Source: a virus. From it: DNA of 23,438 bases. Below are positions 8,661-15,039 of the stretch, in pieces. Position 1 is the stretch's first letter; each line of letters begins with the position of its first letter. The notes beneath the pieces are model-generated. The model was given only the letters and a program-made list of their open reading frames with translations, made no database searches and was not told the origin of the DNA. The position numbers and the translations under genes are program-made. Where the stretch lies: positions 1 to 23,438 of the IMG/VR virus record IMGVR_UViG_3300045912_000377; one strand, written 5' to 3'.

Positions 8661-9139
8661 GCCGGGTCCGCCTGCAGCTGCTCCGCGTCCCGACGGATCC
8701 ACGGCGCGGCCCGGAAGACCTCGGCGGCGTTGTGCGCCGTGAGCGGCATGGGCGTGCTGCCGTCCCGCAGGTTCCACTCCAGCACGCAGGCCGCCAGCTT
8801 CTCCAGCTCGTTGCGGTCCACCAGCTCCGCCGTCAGCTCCGTGGTGCGGCGCTTCAGCGTGCGGTCGTTGACCGCTTGCTCCGCCCTGCGGTAGGTGGTG
8901 CTGTGGCGGCCGGCGATGCGCATGTAGGCGGGCACCGCGTTGCCCTCCGCGTCCGCCGTGTACAACGGCTCCCCCTGCTCGTCCCGCAGGTACAGCACCG
9001 CCCCCCGGTCCTCCCGCTGCGCCACACTGCGGGCAGCGGACAGGCTGAACAGGCGGGGCCCGGCCGGCGTGACGGTATCCGGCGTGGTGGTGTCCGGCGT
9101 GGTGGTGTCCGGCGTGGTGTCCTTCGTCTTGGTGCTCAT
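8645..9139 (-). CDS. Tail assembly chaperone, upstream (G-like) part (164 aa)
   Basis: This gene encodes a 164-residue protein between the tail tube and tape measure genes, where lambda-type phages encode gpG. The ATG at 9139 has GGGAA about 8 nt upstream. Residues 4-22 are a low-complexity T/P/D repeat (KDTTPDTTTPDTTTP), followed by a beta segment (AVLYLRDEQGEPLYTADAEG) and helical segments rich in charged residues (TTELTAELVDRNELEKLAAC). It ends ADPARFLD. The family role is to coat the tape measure during tube polymerisation. The gene context and the overlapping +1 frame downstream support the call more than sequence motifs do. A 203-nt gap containing stem-loops precedes it. Confidence 0.75.
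   Translation of the reverse strand: MSTKTKDTTPDTTTPDTTTPDTVTPAGPRLFSLSAARSVAQREDRGAVLYLRDEQGEPLYTADAEGNAVPAYMRIAGRHSTTYRRAEQAVNDRTLKRRTTELTAELVDRNELEKLAACVLEWNLRDGSTPMPLTAHNAAEVFRAAPWIRRDAEQLQADPARFLD
9081..9122. repeat. Tandem 15-bp repeat inside the upstream tail chaperone gene
   Basis: Two perfect copies of GGCGTGGTGGTGTCC (plus-strand sense) at 9081-9095 and 9096-9110 are followed by a 12-bp shortened copy at 9111-9122. On the coding strand they give the repeated peptide PDTTT/PDTT near the protein N-terminus. Unit lengths are multiples of three, so copy number changes keep the frame. Confidence 0.85.
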
Positions 9140-9186
9140 GGGGCGTGTTCCCAGTGGGGTGTTGGGTGCGCCTGCCCGCCGTGGCA

Positions 9187-9203
9187 CGCCCGGATCACGG
9201 GCG
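9187..9203 (-). other. Short stem-loop in the tail tube/chaperone gap
   Basis: CGCCCG at 9187-9192 pairs with CGGGCG at 9198-9203 around a 5-nt loop. It lies in the 203-nt gap between the tail tube stop and the chaperone start, about 50 nt before that start. It lacks a U-tract. It is short enough that chance is possible in DNA this rich in G and C. Confidence 0.35.
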
Positions 9204-9292
9204 GGGGACCGACCCGCGCCGGCACGGCGGGACAGGCACACCCGGAGGCGTGCGATGGTGCAACCCGGGGCGCGTGCGGCCCCGGCCCTGCA

Positions 9293-9319
9293 GCACCGCG
9301 GACTACCTGCCCGCGGTGC
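9293..9319 (-). other. Stem-loop after the tail tube gene (possible attenuator or processing site)
   Basis: GCACCGCGG (9293-9301) and CCGCGGTGC (9311-9319) form a perfect 9-bp stem with a 9-nt loop, starting about 24 nt after the tail tube stop codon in transcription order. There is no U-run after it, so it is not a classical intrinsic terminator. A position just after a highly expressed gene and before the low-expressed chaperone suggests partial termination or 3'-end protection of the tail tube message. The GCACCGC/GCGGTGC core also forms the stem upstream of the scaffold gene at 15902-15920. Confidence 0.55.
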
Positions 9320-9342
9320 CCGTCTTGGTGGCCGTGGCCACG

Positions 9343-10548
9343 TTACGGGGCGGCGCTGGTGCAGATGGTGAGCATGGTGGCATCAACCCCGGCCGCGGCC
9401 GTCTGCGCGCCGGTCTGGAACGGCAGCGATTCAATCATGGCGCCATCACCGCCCAGCGGGGCGTCCGCGCCGGTGTACTTGCACCGGGGCACGTAGAAGC
9501 TCAGGTAGGGCTTGGGCTCCGGCACGGGCTCCGTCAGCAGGATGTGCAGGGCAAACTCCGTCTCGTCCCGGAACGCCTGCACGCGGTCGAAGTCCTCGCG
9601 GATCATGGAGAAGCTGCCGGACATGGTGACGTCGTTGTCAAAGACGTCGGGGCTCACCTTGCTGCCCACCACCGGCTGCGTGGCGGCGTTGATGGTGTAG
9701 GTCAGCTCGAATGCGGTGGCCACGGTGATGTCCGTGCCGTTCAGCCCAATGCGGGCGTCCGCGAACACCAGTGGCACGCTGTTGTAGACGGTGGGGCTGG
9801 TGAAATACGGGCTGTCACCGCCCGTGGCCACCGTCATGCTGGCCCCCAGCGCCGTGAACTCCAGCTCCGCCATGCCGTCCGGCGTGCCGGTGATCTTGAG
9901 CCCAGTCCAGCGGACGCCACCGAACAGCTGGCTGCCGTCGATGTCCACGTTGCGCTGGTCGACGTAGAACGTGCGCTTCACCGGCGCCGCCGGGTTCGCC
10001 AGCTTCTTGCCGCGCACGATGGTGTAGGTGGTGTCAGCCACCGCGTTGGGCGTCAGCGTCTCGATGGTCTCGATGCGGGTGGCGGTGAGCGCCGCCACGC
10101 GGAGGTTGCGGTCGTTGTTGGCGGCCGTGCTGTGGCCGGACAGCCGGATGACATCACCCACCCGCAGGCCGGCGGCGATCCAGCTGCCGTTCGCGCCCAC
10201 GATGGCGTTGGCCTCGGTCGTGATTTCGTCCGGGGCCCCGCTCGTGGCCTCGGTGATCGTCAGGGGCGCCTGCCACGTGGCCCGCATCACCGCCTCATAC
10301 AGGGTGTCATGACTGCCCACGCTGGCCTCGGCCGTGTACGTCCCCGTCACCTGCTCGCTGCCATTTCGGCCCATCGTCTGCAGGGCGTCCGCACGCTGCT
10401 CGTTGGACCGGATGGTGGCCGACTGCAGCTGCAGGCCGGCGGAGGGCGTGAACCGCAGCACCTCCGCGCCGCCAGCCCCGGGCGGCGTGTTGAAGGCGCT
10501 TTCCTGCTTGAAAGCCACCGTGACGTTCTTTGCGCTCTGGAGTGACAT
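9343..10548 (-). CDS. Major tail (tube) protein (401 aa)
   Basis: This is the protein that polymerises into the tail tube. It starts MSLQSAKNVTVAFKQESAFN, a typical siphophage tube opening of the form KNVxVAFKxExxFNTPP. It continues with residues QRADALQTMGRNGSEQVTGT (51-70) and a beta-rich body (TFYVDQRNVDIDGSQLF, FELTYTINAATQPVVG). An inserted module at about 108-180 (GSWIAAGLRVGDVIRLSG) also occurs in the tail terminator gene next to it. The length is larger than simple lambda-type tubes (about 250), consistent with the insertion and a C-terminal extension. The start at 10548 has only a weak GAGCAG upstream. Its position between tail terminator and chaperones is canonical. Confidence 0.92.
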   Translation of the reverse strand: MSLQSAKNVTVAFKQESAFNTPPGAGGAEVLRFTPSAGLQLQSATIRSNEQRADALQTMGRNGSEQVTGTYTAEASVGSHDTLYEAVMRATWQAPLTITEATSGAPDEITTEANAIVGANGSWIAAGLRVGDVIRLSGHSTAANNDRNLRVAALTATRIETIETLTPNAVADTTYTIVRGKKLANPAAPVKRTFYVDQRNVDIDGSQLFGGVRWTGLKITGTPDGMAELEFTALGASMTVATGGDSPYFTSPTVYNSVPLVFADARIGLNGTDITVATAFELTYTINAATQPVVGSKVSPDVFDNDVTMSGSFSMIREDFDRVQAFRDETEFALHILLTEPVPEPKPYLSFYVPRCKYTGADAPLGGDGAMIESLPFQTGAQTAAAGVDATMLTICTSAAP

Positions 10549-10597
10549 GGTCTGCTCGGCGTTGGGGGTGCGGGTCCAGCTTGGGGGAAGTGTGACG

Positions 10598-10613
10598 CGG
10601 CGCGCACGCGCCG
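10598..10613 (-). other. GC stem-loop between tail terminator and tail tube genes
   Basis: CGGCGC (10598-10603) pairs with GCGCCG (10608-10613) around a 4-nt loop, immediately after the UAG stop of the tail terminator gene (10615-10617) and about 50 nt before the tube start. No U-tract follows. It could isolate or stabilise the tail tube message. Confidence 0.4.
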
Positions 10614-10614
10614 G

Positions 10615-11286
10615 CTAGGGGGTCAGCGTGCTGCGGGCATGGAGCACCCACGGGATTTCAATGGCGAGCAGGGCGTGCCCCCGCTCCTCCTGCATGATCT
10701 GCCCGGCCCGCGGCGCGCTGTCGCCGCGCACCCGCAGCTGGTGCTGGCCCGCCACCAGCGTCTGGTACGGCGGGAACAGGCCCAGCACGGCGCTGGCACA
10801 GCGCCGCAGGCCCACCGCGCCGGTGTCCCGCATGACGTACCACCGCAGGACGAAGAGCCCGCGGTGCTCCATCCAGCCGCCGAAGGCGCTGGCGCTGAGC
10901 AGCTGCGACGTGGCCGGCACCAGCTCCCCCTCCACCCACGCAGACGCGGCGGTGGGCACGTGACTGCTGTTTTCCCACACCTGCGCCGCCGGCAGGCCCA
11001 CAGTCAGCGTGCGCGTGGCCGGCCCCTGCACCACCGGGCTGCCGGCCACCAGCAGCTCCGTGGCCGTGGCGGCCACGATGGTGCGCGGCGTGGTGTCCGC
11101 CCAGCCGGCGCCCGTGGGCCGCACCTCCATGCCGGCCGCGAACCCATCGGCGAGAAAACTGCCGCTCGTGCGCCGGTAGCCGGTGGCGGTGGCGGACAGC
11201 GTGGCCGCGCCAGTGGTGCACACCTGCAGCGTGGCCAGCCGGGTGCGAAACGCCACGTCCACCGCCTCCCACGCCACCGCCGTCAC
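10615..11286 (-). CDS. Tail terminator protein with inserted domain (223 aa)
   Basis: The start is GTG at 11286, inside a GTGA overlap with the preceding gene's stop. The opening helix (VAWEAVDVAFRTRLATL) and the C-terminal half (SSHVPTAASAWVEGELVPAT, then MEHRGLFVLRWYVMRDTGAV, then LVAGQHQLRVRGDSAPR and a closing AIEIPW strand) fit the DUF4128/tail terminator fold that caps the tail tube. Between them, residues about 25-97 form an extra module (GSFLADGFAAGMEVRPTG) that normal terminators of about 140 residues lack and that resembles the module inside the neighbouring tail tube protein. Position just before the tail tube gene is the usual one. Confidence 0.8.
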   Translation of the reverse strand: MTAVAWEAVDVAFRTRLATLQVCTTGAATLSATATGYRRTSGSFLADGFAAGMEVRPTGAGWADTTPRTIVAATATELLVAGSPVVQGPATRTLTVGLPAAQVWENSSHVPTAASAWVEGELVPATSQLLSASAFGGWMEHRGLFVLRWYVMRDTGAVGLRRCASAVLGLFPPYQTLVAGQHQLRVRGDSAPRAGQIMQEERGHALLAIEIPWVLHARSTLTP

Positions 11287-11666
11287 GGGCGCCGCCCACT
11301 GCGCGCCCGCTCCCGGGCGTATTCCACGATCTTGTCCCAGCCGGTGCGCGTAAGGGCGACGCTGTGGAAGCCGCCCACCACGCTGCGCAGCACGAACCGG
11401 CCGCGGCTGTTGCCGCCAGCCTCGATGAACGCGCTGTAGGGCACGGGCGTGCTCACCAGCCACGTGCGGGGCGACTCCCGGCGCTGCGTCCAGCTCTTGC
11501 GCAGCGTGCCGGTGTCCACCGGCTGCCCCGGGCTCCCGGTCAGTGTGCTCCCCTGCACGATGCTGCGCCGGACCTCGCTGACGGCAATGAACACCGTGTC
11601 GTCAACGCGCTGCTGCGCGCTGCGCAGCTGGGCCTGTAGCTGCTGGCGGAAGGATCGGGCGCTCAT
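11283..11666 (-). CDS. HK97 gp10-like neck/tail completion protein (127 aa)
   Basis: The ATG at 11666 begins MSARSFRQQLQAQL. The diagnostic region is SPGQPVDTGTLRKSW followed about 13 residues later by STPVPYSAFIEAGG, the pattern of HK97 gp10-like proteins that work at the head-tail joint or tail end. The C-terminal helix (TRTGWDKIVEYARERARSGR) is also typical. The stop overlaps the start of the tail terminator gene in GTGA, and the start is 5 nt after the upstream stop, so these genes are translated as a unit. Confidence 0.85.
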   Translation of the reverse strand: MSARSFRQQLQAQLRSAQQRVDDTVFIAVSEVRRSIVQGSTLTGSPGQPVDTGTLRKSWTQRRESPRTWLVSTPVPYSAFIEAGGNSRGRFVLRSVVGGFHSVALTRTGWDKIVEYARERARSGRRP

Positions 11667-11671
11667 GGCGG

Positions 11672-12049
11672 CTAGCGGGTGAGCGTGACGATGGTGAAGA
11701 GGGGCACCCCGTCCGGGGCATACGGGCGCCGCTCCTGCACGGTGTACGGCACCCCGCCCCACATGCAGGTGGCACCGTCCGGCACCTGCGCCCCGTACTC
11801 CGTGCACACCACCAGCAGCACCGGGCCCTCCGTGGCCACCAGCTGGCCCATGCCGCCGGGCAGCAGGGCACGCCCGCCCTCCGCGTCCGTGGCGTACCCG
11901 TCCACCACCGTGGCCGCGGCCACCGTGCGCACGCCCGCCGCGTCCTCCGCCGTGCGCGTGGGCGCGGTGAACCGGATGGGGGCGCCGGCCGCCATCACGT
12001 CCGCCAGTGCCCCGGCGTGCTCCGCGCCATACTTGCCGGCCATGGTCAT
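11672..12049 (-). CDS. Putative head-tail stopper / connector protein (125 aa)
   Basis: The start ATG at 12049 overlaps the adaptor stop in ATGA; a second ATG two codons later (12043) is possible. The protein is small and beta-rich, with segments IRFTAPTRTAEDAAGVRT, YATDAEGGRALLPGGMGQLV, GPVLLVVCTEYGAQVPDG, and a C-terminal VPLFTIVTLTR. I do not recognise a family with certainty. Placement between the gp6-like adaptor and the gp10-like protein is where siphophages encode the head-closure stopper, and the size fits. The functional call is inferred from synteny. Confidence 0.6.
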   Translation of the reverse strand: MTMAGKYGAEHAGALADVMAAGAPIRFTAPTRTAEDAAGVRTVAAATVVDGYATDAEGGRALLPGGMGQLVATEGPVLLVVCTEYGAQVPDGATCMWGGVPYTVQERRPYAPDGVPLFTIVTLTR

Positions 12050-12606
12050 GCCCGCAGCAGCTCCAGTGCGCCGGCGCTGGTCCGCAGTAGGGGCTGCACG
12101 TGCGCCCACACGCGGTCCAGCGCCGCCACGCCCACCCGGCGCGGGTGGCCGTCCCGGTACTCCGTTTCCAGCGGGCCCACCTTCTTGCGCTTCACTCCGT
12201 CGTCCGGGTCCGCCACCGCCAAGTCGGTCGTGCCGGCCTTCAGGTACTGCAGGGCCAGCTCGCAGGTGGCCGTCTTCACCCGGTCCGGGATGATGTCGGC
12301 CGGGTACACCACCGGCCACCGGCGCAGGACGAGGTCCACGACCAGCCCGTCCACCGTGCCCTCGTGGTCCGGGTTGGGGCAATACGCCCGCGGCCACGCC
12401 AGCGCCTGCGTGGCGTCAGCCCGCTCCCCCAGCCACCGCAGCACGTTCAGGTCTCGCGTCGCCTCCACCAGCGCCGCCAGCTGCTCCTCCGCCTCCGTCC
12501 ACACCCCCGCGTTCAGCCGGGCCTCGCAGTACGCCGTCATCTCGTCCGCGGTGACGAAGCTGTTGGCGTTGGCGGCGCCTACGGTGGCGATAATCTCGAC
12601 AGCCAT
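12046..12606 (-). CDS. DnaT-like / gp6-type head-tail adaptor protein (186 aa)
   Basis: The protein opens MAVEIIATVGAANANSFVTA, followed by an AYCEAR helix, WTEAEEQLAALVEATRDLN, and LAWPRAYC. This is the signature of the phage family commonly labelled DnaT-like ssDNA-binding protein, which in structural modules acts as the head-tail adaptor docking on the portal. The helical core continues with DRVKTATCELALQYLKAG. A strong GAGGGGG Shine-Dalgarno lies about 6 nt before the ATG at 12606 and overlaps the upstream stop. The C-terminal half (VGPLETEYRDGHPRR onward) holds a stretch common in this family. A real single-stranded DNA-binding role is unlikely given the context. Confidence 0.85.
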   Translation of the reverse strand: MAVEIIATVGAANANSFVTADEMTAYCEARLNAGVWTEAEEQLAALVEATRDLNVLRWLGERADATQALAWPRAYCPNPDHEGTVDGLVVDLVLRRWPVVYPADIIPDRVKTATCELALQYLKAGTTDLAVADPDDGVKRKKVGPLETEYRDGHPRRVGVAALDRVWAHVQPLLRTSAGALELLRA

Positions 12607-12609
12607 ACG

Positions 12610-13629
12610 CTACCCCCTCGCGGTGCTCGTTGCGGCCGTGGCGGCCGTCCTGCGGCGCGGCATGACCCCATTGCCGGCCAGCAGCGGGCCCGCCGCCGCC
12701 AGCACACTGCCCACCCGCGCCGGGTGGGGCTCCGCTTCCACCAGCACCGGCTCCGGCCACGCGGCCATGCCCAGCAGGCACGCCAGCGCCGTGCCGTCCG
12801 CCAGCTGCGTGGTGCTCCACTGCGAGGCGCCGGCACGCAGCAGCGCCGCCCGGCGCTCGCCGTAGGACAGTACCCGCGCCGGGGCGCCCAGCGGGCAGCC
12901 GTAGTCACGCCAGAACACCGCGGCGGGGTCCGCCGTGTAGTGCGCCGGCACGCCCGCGTCCACCGCCTCCAGCCCGGCCGTGCTGTTGTGCGTGACCAGC
13001 GCCGCGGCGCCGGCCAGCGCCTCCCGCAGCGGCTCCTCCGCCGGCAGGCTCACCCGCGCCACCCCGGGCGGCGCCGCCACGTCCAGCCCCCGCGGGTGCG
13101 GGCGCCAGCAGACGGGCAGGTCGTACTGCACCGCCACCAGCGCCGCCGCCTCCGCGGCCCAGCGGGCGCAGGCGGCCGCGTCCATGCCGTGGGCCGCGTC
13201 TCCCGGCCTCTGCCCGCACAGCAGCACGTACTCCGGGCGCCACCTGCGCAGCACCCCGCCCGCGTGCACGACGTTGCCCACGCGCAGCGGCAGGTCCGCC
13301 AGCCCGCCGGCGTACAGGCCCCAGAGCGTGCCGTAGTCCTGCCCGTCCGGCCCGCAGGCGGCACCGCGCAGGCGCGGCAGCTCCAGCACGTACACCGGCA
13401 CCCCGGCGGCCCGGTACGCCGCCGTCACCTCTGGCGCCCGCCCTTTCCAGCCGTCCAGCACCACCAGCGCCGCGTCCAGCACGCGGTCCGCCTCCACCCA
13501 CCGGTCCGTCGGCCGCAGGGCGGAACAGCGGAGCCCGAGGGTGGCGGCGCCATGGTGCAGCGCCGCCAGCCCCGGGCGTTGTTCCGGGCGGCCGTACAGG
13601 ACCACCCGCCCCTTTCCGCCGCTCAGCAT
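12610..13629 (-). CDS. Glycosyltransferase-like protein in the head module (339 aa)
   Basis: The first start after the capsid stop in this frame is the ATG at 13629 (MLSGGKGRVVLYGR), with GAGG about 11 nt upstream. The C-terminal half carries motifs of GT-B fold transferases of the capsule/KDO-type superfamily: VLLCGQRPGD at about 135-144, CWRPHP at 174-179, and LVTHNSTAGLEAVDAGVPA at 211-229, in which a donor-binding NST...GLEA..GVP loop is typical. The N-terminal half alternates strands and helices (VVLYGRPE, AALVVLDGWKG, VPVYVLELP) as expected of a Rossmann-like half. The substrate is unknown. Its place between capsid and adaptor genes suggests glycosylation of virion protein, or a cargo gene. 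The last 20 residues are basic and low complexity. Confidence 0.65.
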   Translation of the reverse strand: MLSGGKGRVVLYGRPEQRPGLAALHHGAATLGLRCSALRPTDRWVEADRVLDAALVVLDGWKGRAPEVTAAYRAAGVPVYVLELPRLRGAACGPDGQDYGTLWGLYAGGLADLPLRVGNVVHAGGVLRRWRPEYVLLCGQRPGDAAHGMDAAACARWAAEAAALVAVQYDLPVCWRPHPRGLDVAAPPGVARVSLPAEEPLREALAGAAALVTHNSTAGLEAVDAGVPAHYTADPAAVFWRDYGCPLGAPARVLSYGERRAALLRAGASQWSTTQLADGTALACLLGMAAWPEPVLVEAEPHPARVGSVLAAAGPLLAGNGVMPRRRTAATAATSTARG

Positions 13630-13648
13630 GGCGTGCCCATGCCTCGCC

Positions 13649-14785
13649 TCAGTTGCTGCGCAGGCGGACGCCGGCCAGCAGCCGGTCGTCATACGCGACC
13701 TTATCCCAGTTGGTGGTCGTGCCGAGCGCCGCGTCCGCCGGGTTGATGCCACCGTTGGCGGTGTCCCACTTGAACCCCCGGACCGTGATGTTGTAGGCGT
13801 ACTCGCTCTGGAAGATGCGGTACAGGTTCTCGGCGCCGCCCACGATGTCCGTGTAGAACGTCTCGTCCTCCGACTCCTCCACGACCACGGCGTTGGCGGT
13901 GAGCCCCAGCGTGTTGTACGTGTCCGTGGCGCTCCCGTTCAGGTCCACCAGCGCCGGGCTGTCCGAGACCACCACGGGGCGGCCAAGGTAGGCGGGCACG
14001 GCCCCCTGAATGGTCACGATGTCGGTGAGCCCCGTGACGTTCTGTGCCATGAGGGCGCCGATGATGTCGAAATGCGGCTTGCTGTGGGCCACCCAGCAGA
14101 CCACGTCCTGCGAGGCATCGCCGAACTTCGCCAGCGCGCTGCGCAGGCCGCTGGTGGTGGCGGTGCCGGGGTTGTCGCCGGTGATGTCCGACGTGAGGGT
14201 GTTACCCTGCCCGGCAATGGCCGTCTCGACGGCCAGCAGGGCGGTGTTCAGCATGTCCTTCATCTTGCGCTCGCCGGCCATCTGCCCGAACACGCGGCTG
14301 GCGTCCGCCTCCGTGAGGCCGGCCTTCTTCAGCGCGTCCAGCGTCTGCGCCACCGGGCCGATCTTCCGGTTGAGCTTGACGCTGATGACCTCGTCCTGCG
14401 TCATGGGCAGCACGGCGGCGGCGGACGTGCTGGTGATGTCGCGGCGGGTCACCAAGTTCGCCACGTCCTTGAAGAATGCCGCCTTGCTGTAATGCCCTTT
14501 CAGGGCGCGCGGGACCATGCGGATGGCGCCGCGGGACTGCTCGTTGAAAGCGGCCAAGAACTGCGTGACGCGCTCCACCAGCCCGGTCTGGAACTCCTCC
14601 TGATAGATGACCATGTCACTGGCCTTGCCGATGGCGCCAATGAACAGCAGGCCGGTGAGGGCGTCCGGGCTGTCGAGGAGGGACGGGGTGAGGGCCGCGC
14701 CGGCCGTGCCGGGGGCCAGCAGGGCGAGGACGGCAACGGCCGCGAACGCGCCCCAGCTTGCGAGGGTAAAGAGGGTCTTGGGCAT
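13649..14785 (-). CDS. Major capsid protein (378 aa as called)
   Basis: This gene follows the scaffold. The region from MVIYQEEFQTGLVERVTQFL onward fits an HK97-fold capsid protein, with VTRRDITSTSAAAV, KLNRKIGPVAQTLDAL, VVCWVAHSKPHFDIIG, LGRPVVVSDSPALV and a C-terminal GVRLRSN. Upstream of that core, the open frame adds MPKTLFTLASWGAFAAVAVL followed by ALLAPGTAGA, a textbook signal-peptide pattern with an AGA cleavage-like site at residues 28-30. Codon use there is coding-like (G/C at third positions). The start is uncertain. The ATG at 14785 has a weak Shine-Dalgarno. The ATG at 14911 has AGGAGG 11 nt upstream and would add 42 residues. The ATG at 14614 has AAGG 8 nt upstream and would remove the hydrophobic leader. 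Confidence 0.85.
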   Translation of the reverse strand: MPKTLFTLASWGAFAAVAVLALLAPGTAGAALTPSLLDSPDALTGLLFIGAIGKASDMVIYQEEFQTGLVERVTQFLAAFNEQSRGAIRMVPRALKGHYSKAAFFKDVANLVTRRDITSTSAAAVLPMTQDEVISVKLNRKIGPVAQTLDALKKAGLTEADASRVFGQMAGERKMKDMLNTALLAVETAIAGQGNTLTSDITGDNPGTATTSGLRSALAKFGDASQDVVCWVAHSKPHFDIIGALMAQNVTGLTDIVTIQGAVPAYLGRPVVVSDSPALVDLNGSATDTYNTLGLTANAVVVEESEDETFYTDIVGGAENLYRIFQSEYAYNITVRGFKWDTANGGINPADAALGTTTNWDKVAYDDRLLAGVRLRSN

Positions 14786-14912
14786 GGCTCTGCATGGGGT
14801 AGTGCACTCACCCCAGCAGCCGGCATTCCCGGCATGGCGCGAGTGCGGTCCGAGGTCGTCACTGCTCCTCGCCACGGTGCATCGCGCTACCGCGGGCAAT
14901 GTGCGGGGCATC

Positions 14913-14947
14913 GCGCCGCCGCCCTCCTGCAGGGCCGCAGGCGGCGC
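14913..14947 (-). promoter_or_regulatory. Large stem-loop in the major capsid leader, overlapping a Shine-Dalgarno
   Basis: GCGCCGCC/GGCGGCGC (14913-14920 with 14940-14947) forms an 8-bp outer stem, and GCCCT/AGGGC (14921-14925 with 14931-14935) a 5-bp inner stem with a 5-nt loop; a 4-nt bulge separates them on one side. On the transcribed strand the loop and inner arm contain AGGAGG (14923-14928), the best Shine-Dalgarno in the 254-nt scaffold-capsid gap. It lies 11 nt before an in-frame ATG at 14911. It may regulate capsid translation or protect the message. Confidence 0.5.
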
Positions 14948-15004
14948 ATCACGCGCCGCACCTGCCGGCCCCGGTCCTGCGTCAACGATAGCACGCGGGG
15001 CCAC

Positions 15005-15025
15005 GGCGCGCCAGCACGGCGCGCC
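15005..15025 (-). other. Perfect stem-loop after the scaffold gene
   Basis: GGCGCGCC at 15005-15012 and again at 15018-15025 can pair as an 8-bp stem (9 with the flanking C-G pair 15004/15026) around a 5-nt loop. It lies 15 nt after the scaffold stop codon. Each arm is itself palindromic. No U-tract follows, so it is a candidate for factor-dependent termination, RNA processing or mRNA stabilisation between scaffold and capsid genes. Confidence 0.5.
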
Positions 15026-15039
15026 GGGTCGGCCCTACG

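Noticed and set aside
9187-9319. Intrinsic terminator between tail tube and chaperone genes
   Set aside because: The stems are present but no U-run follows either of them, so they are reported only as stem-loops.
12046-12606. Replication protein (DnaT-like) reading of the adaptor gene
   Set aside because: The family name is historical. The gene sits among head-tail connector genes and lacks replication neighbours.
14500-14862. Minus-strand frame starting at a GTG that has GAGGAG directly upstream
   Set aside because: The Shine-Dalgarno is only 2 nt from the GTG, and the translation is Pro/Ser/Arg shadow of the capsid gene in another frame.
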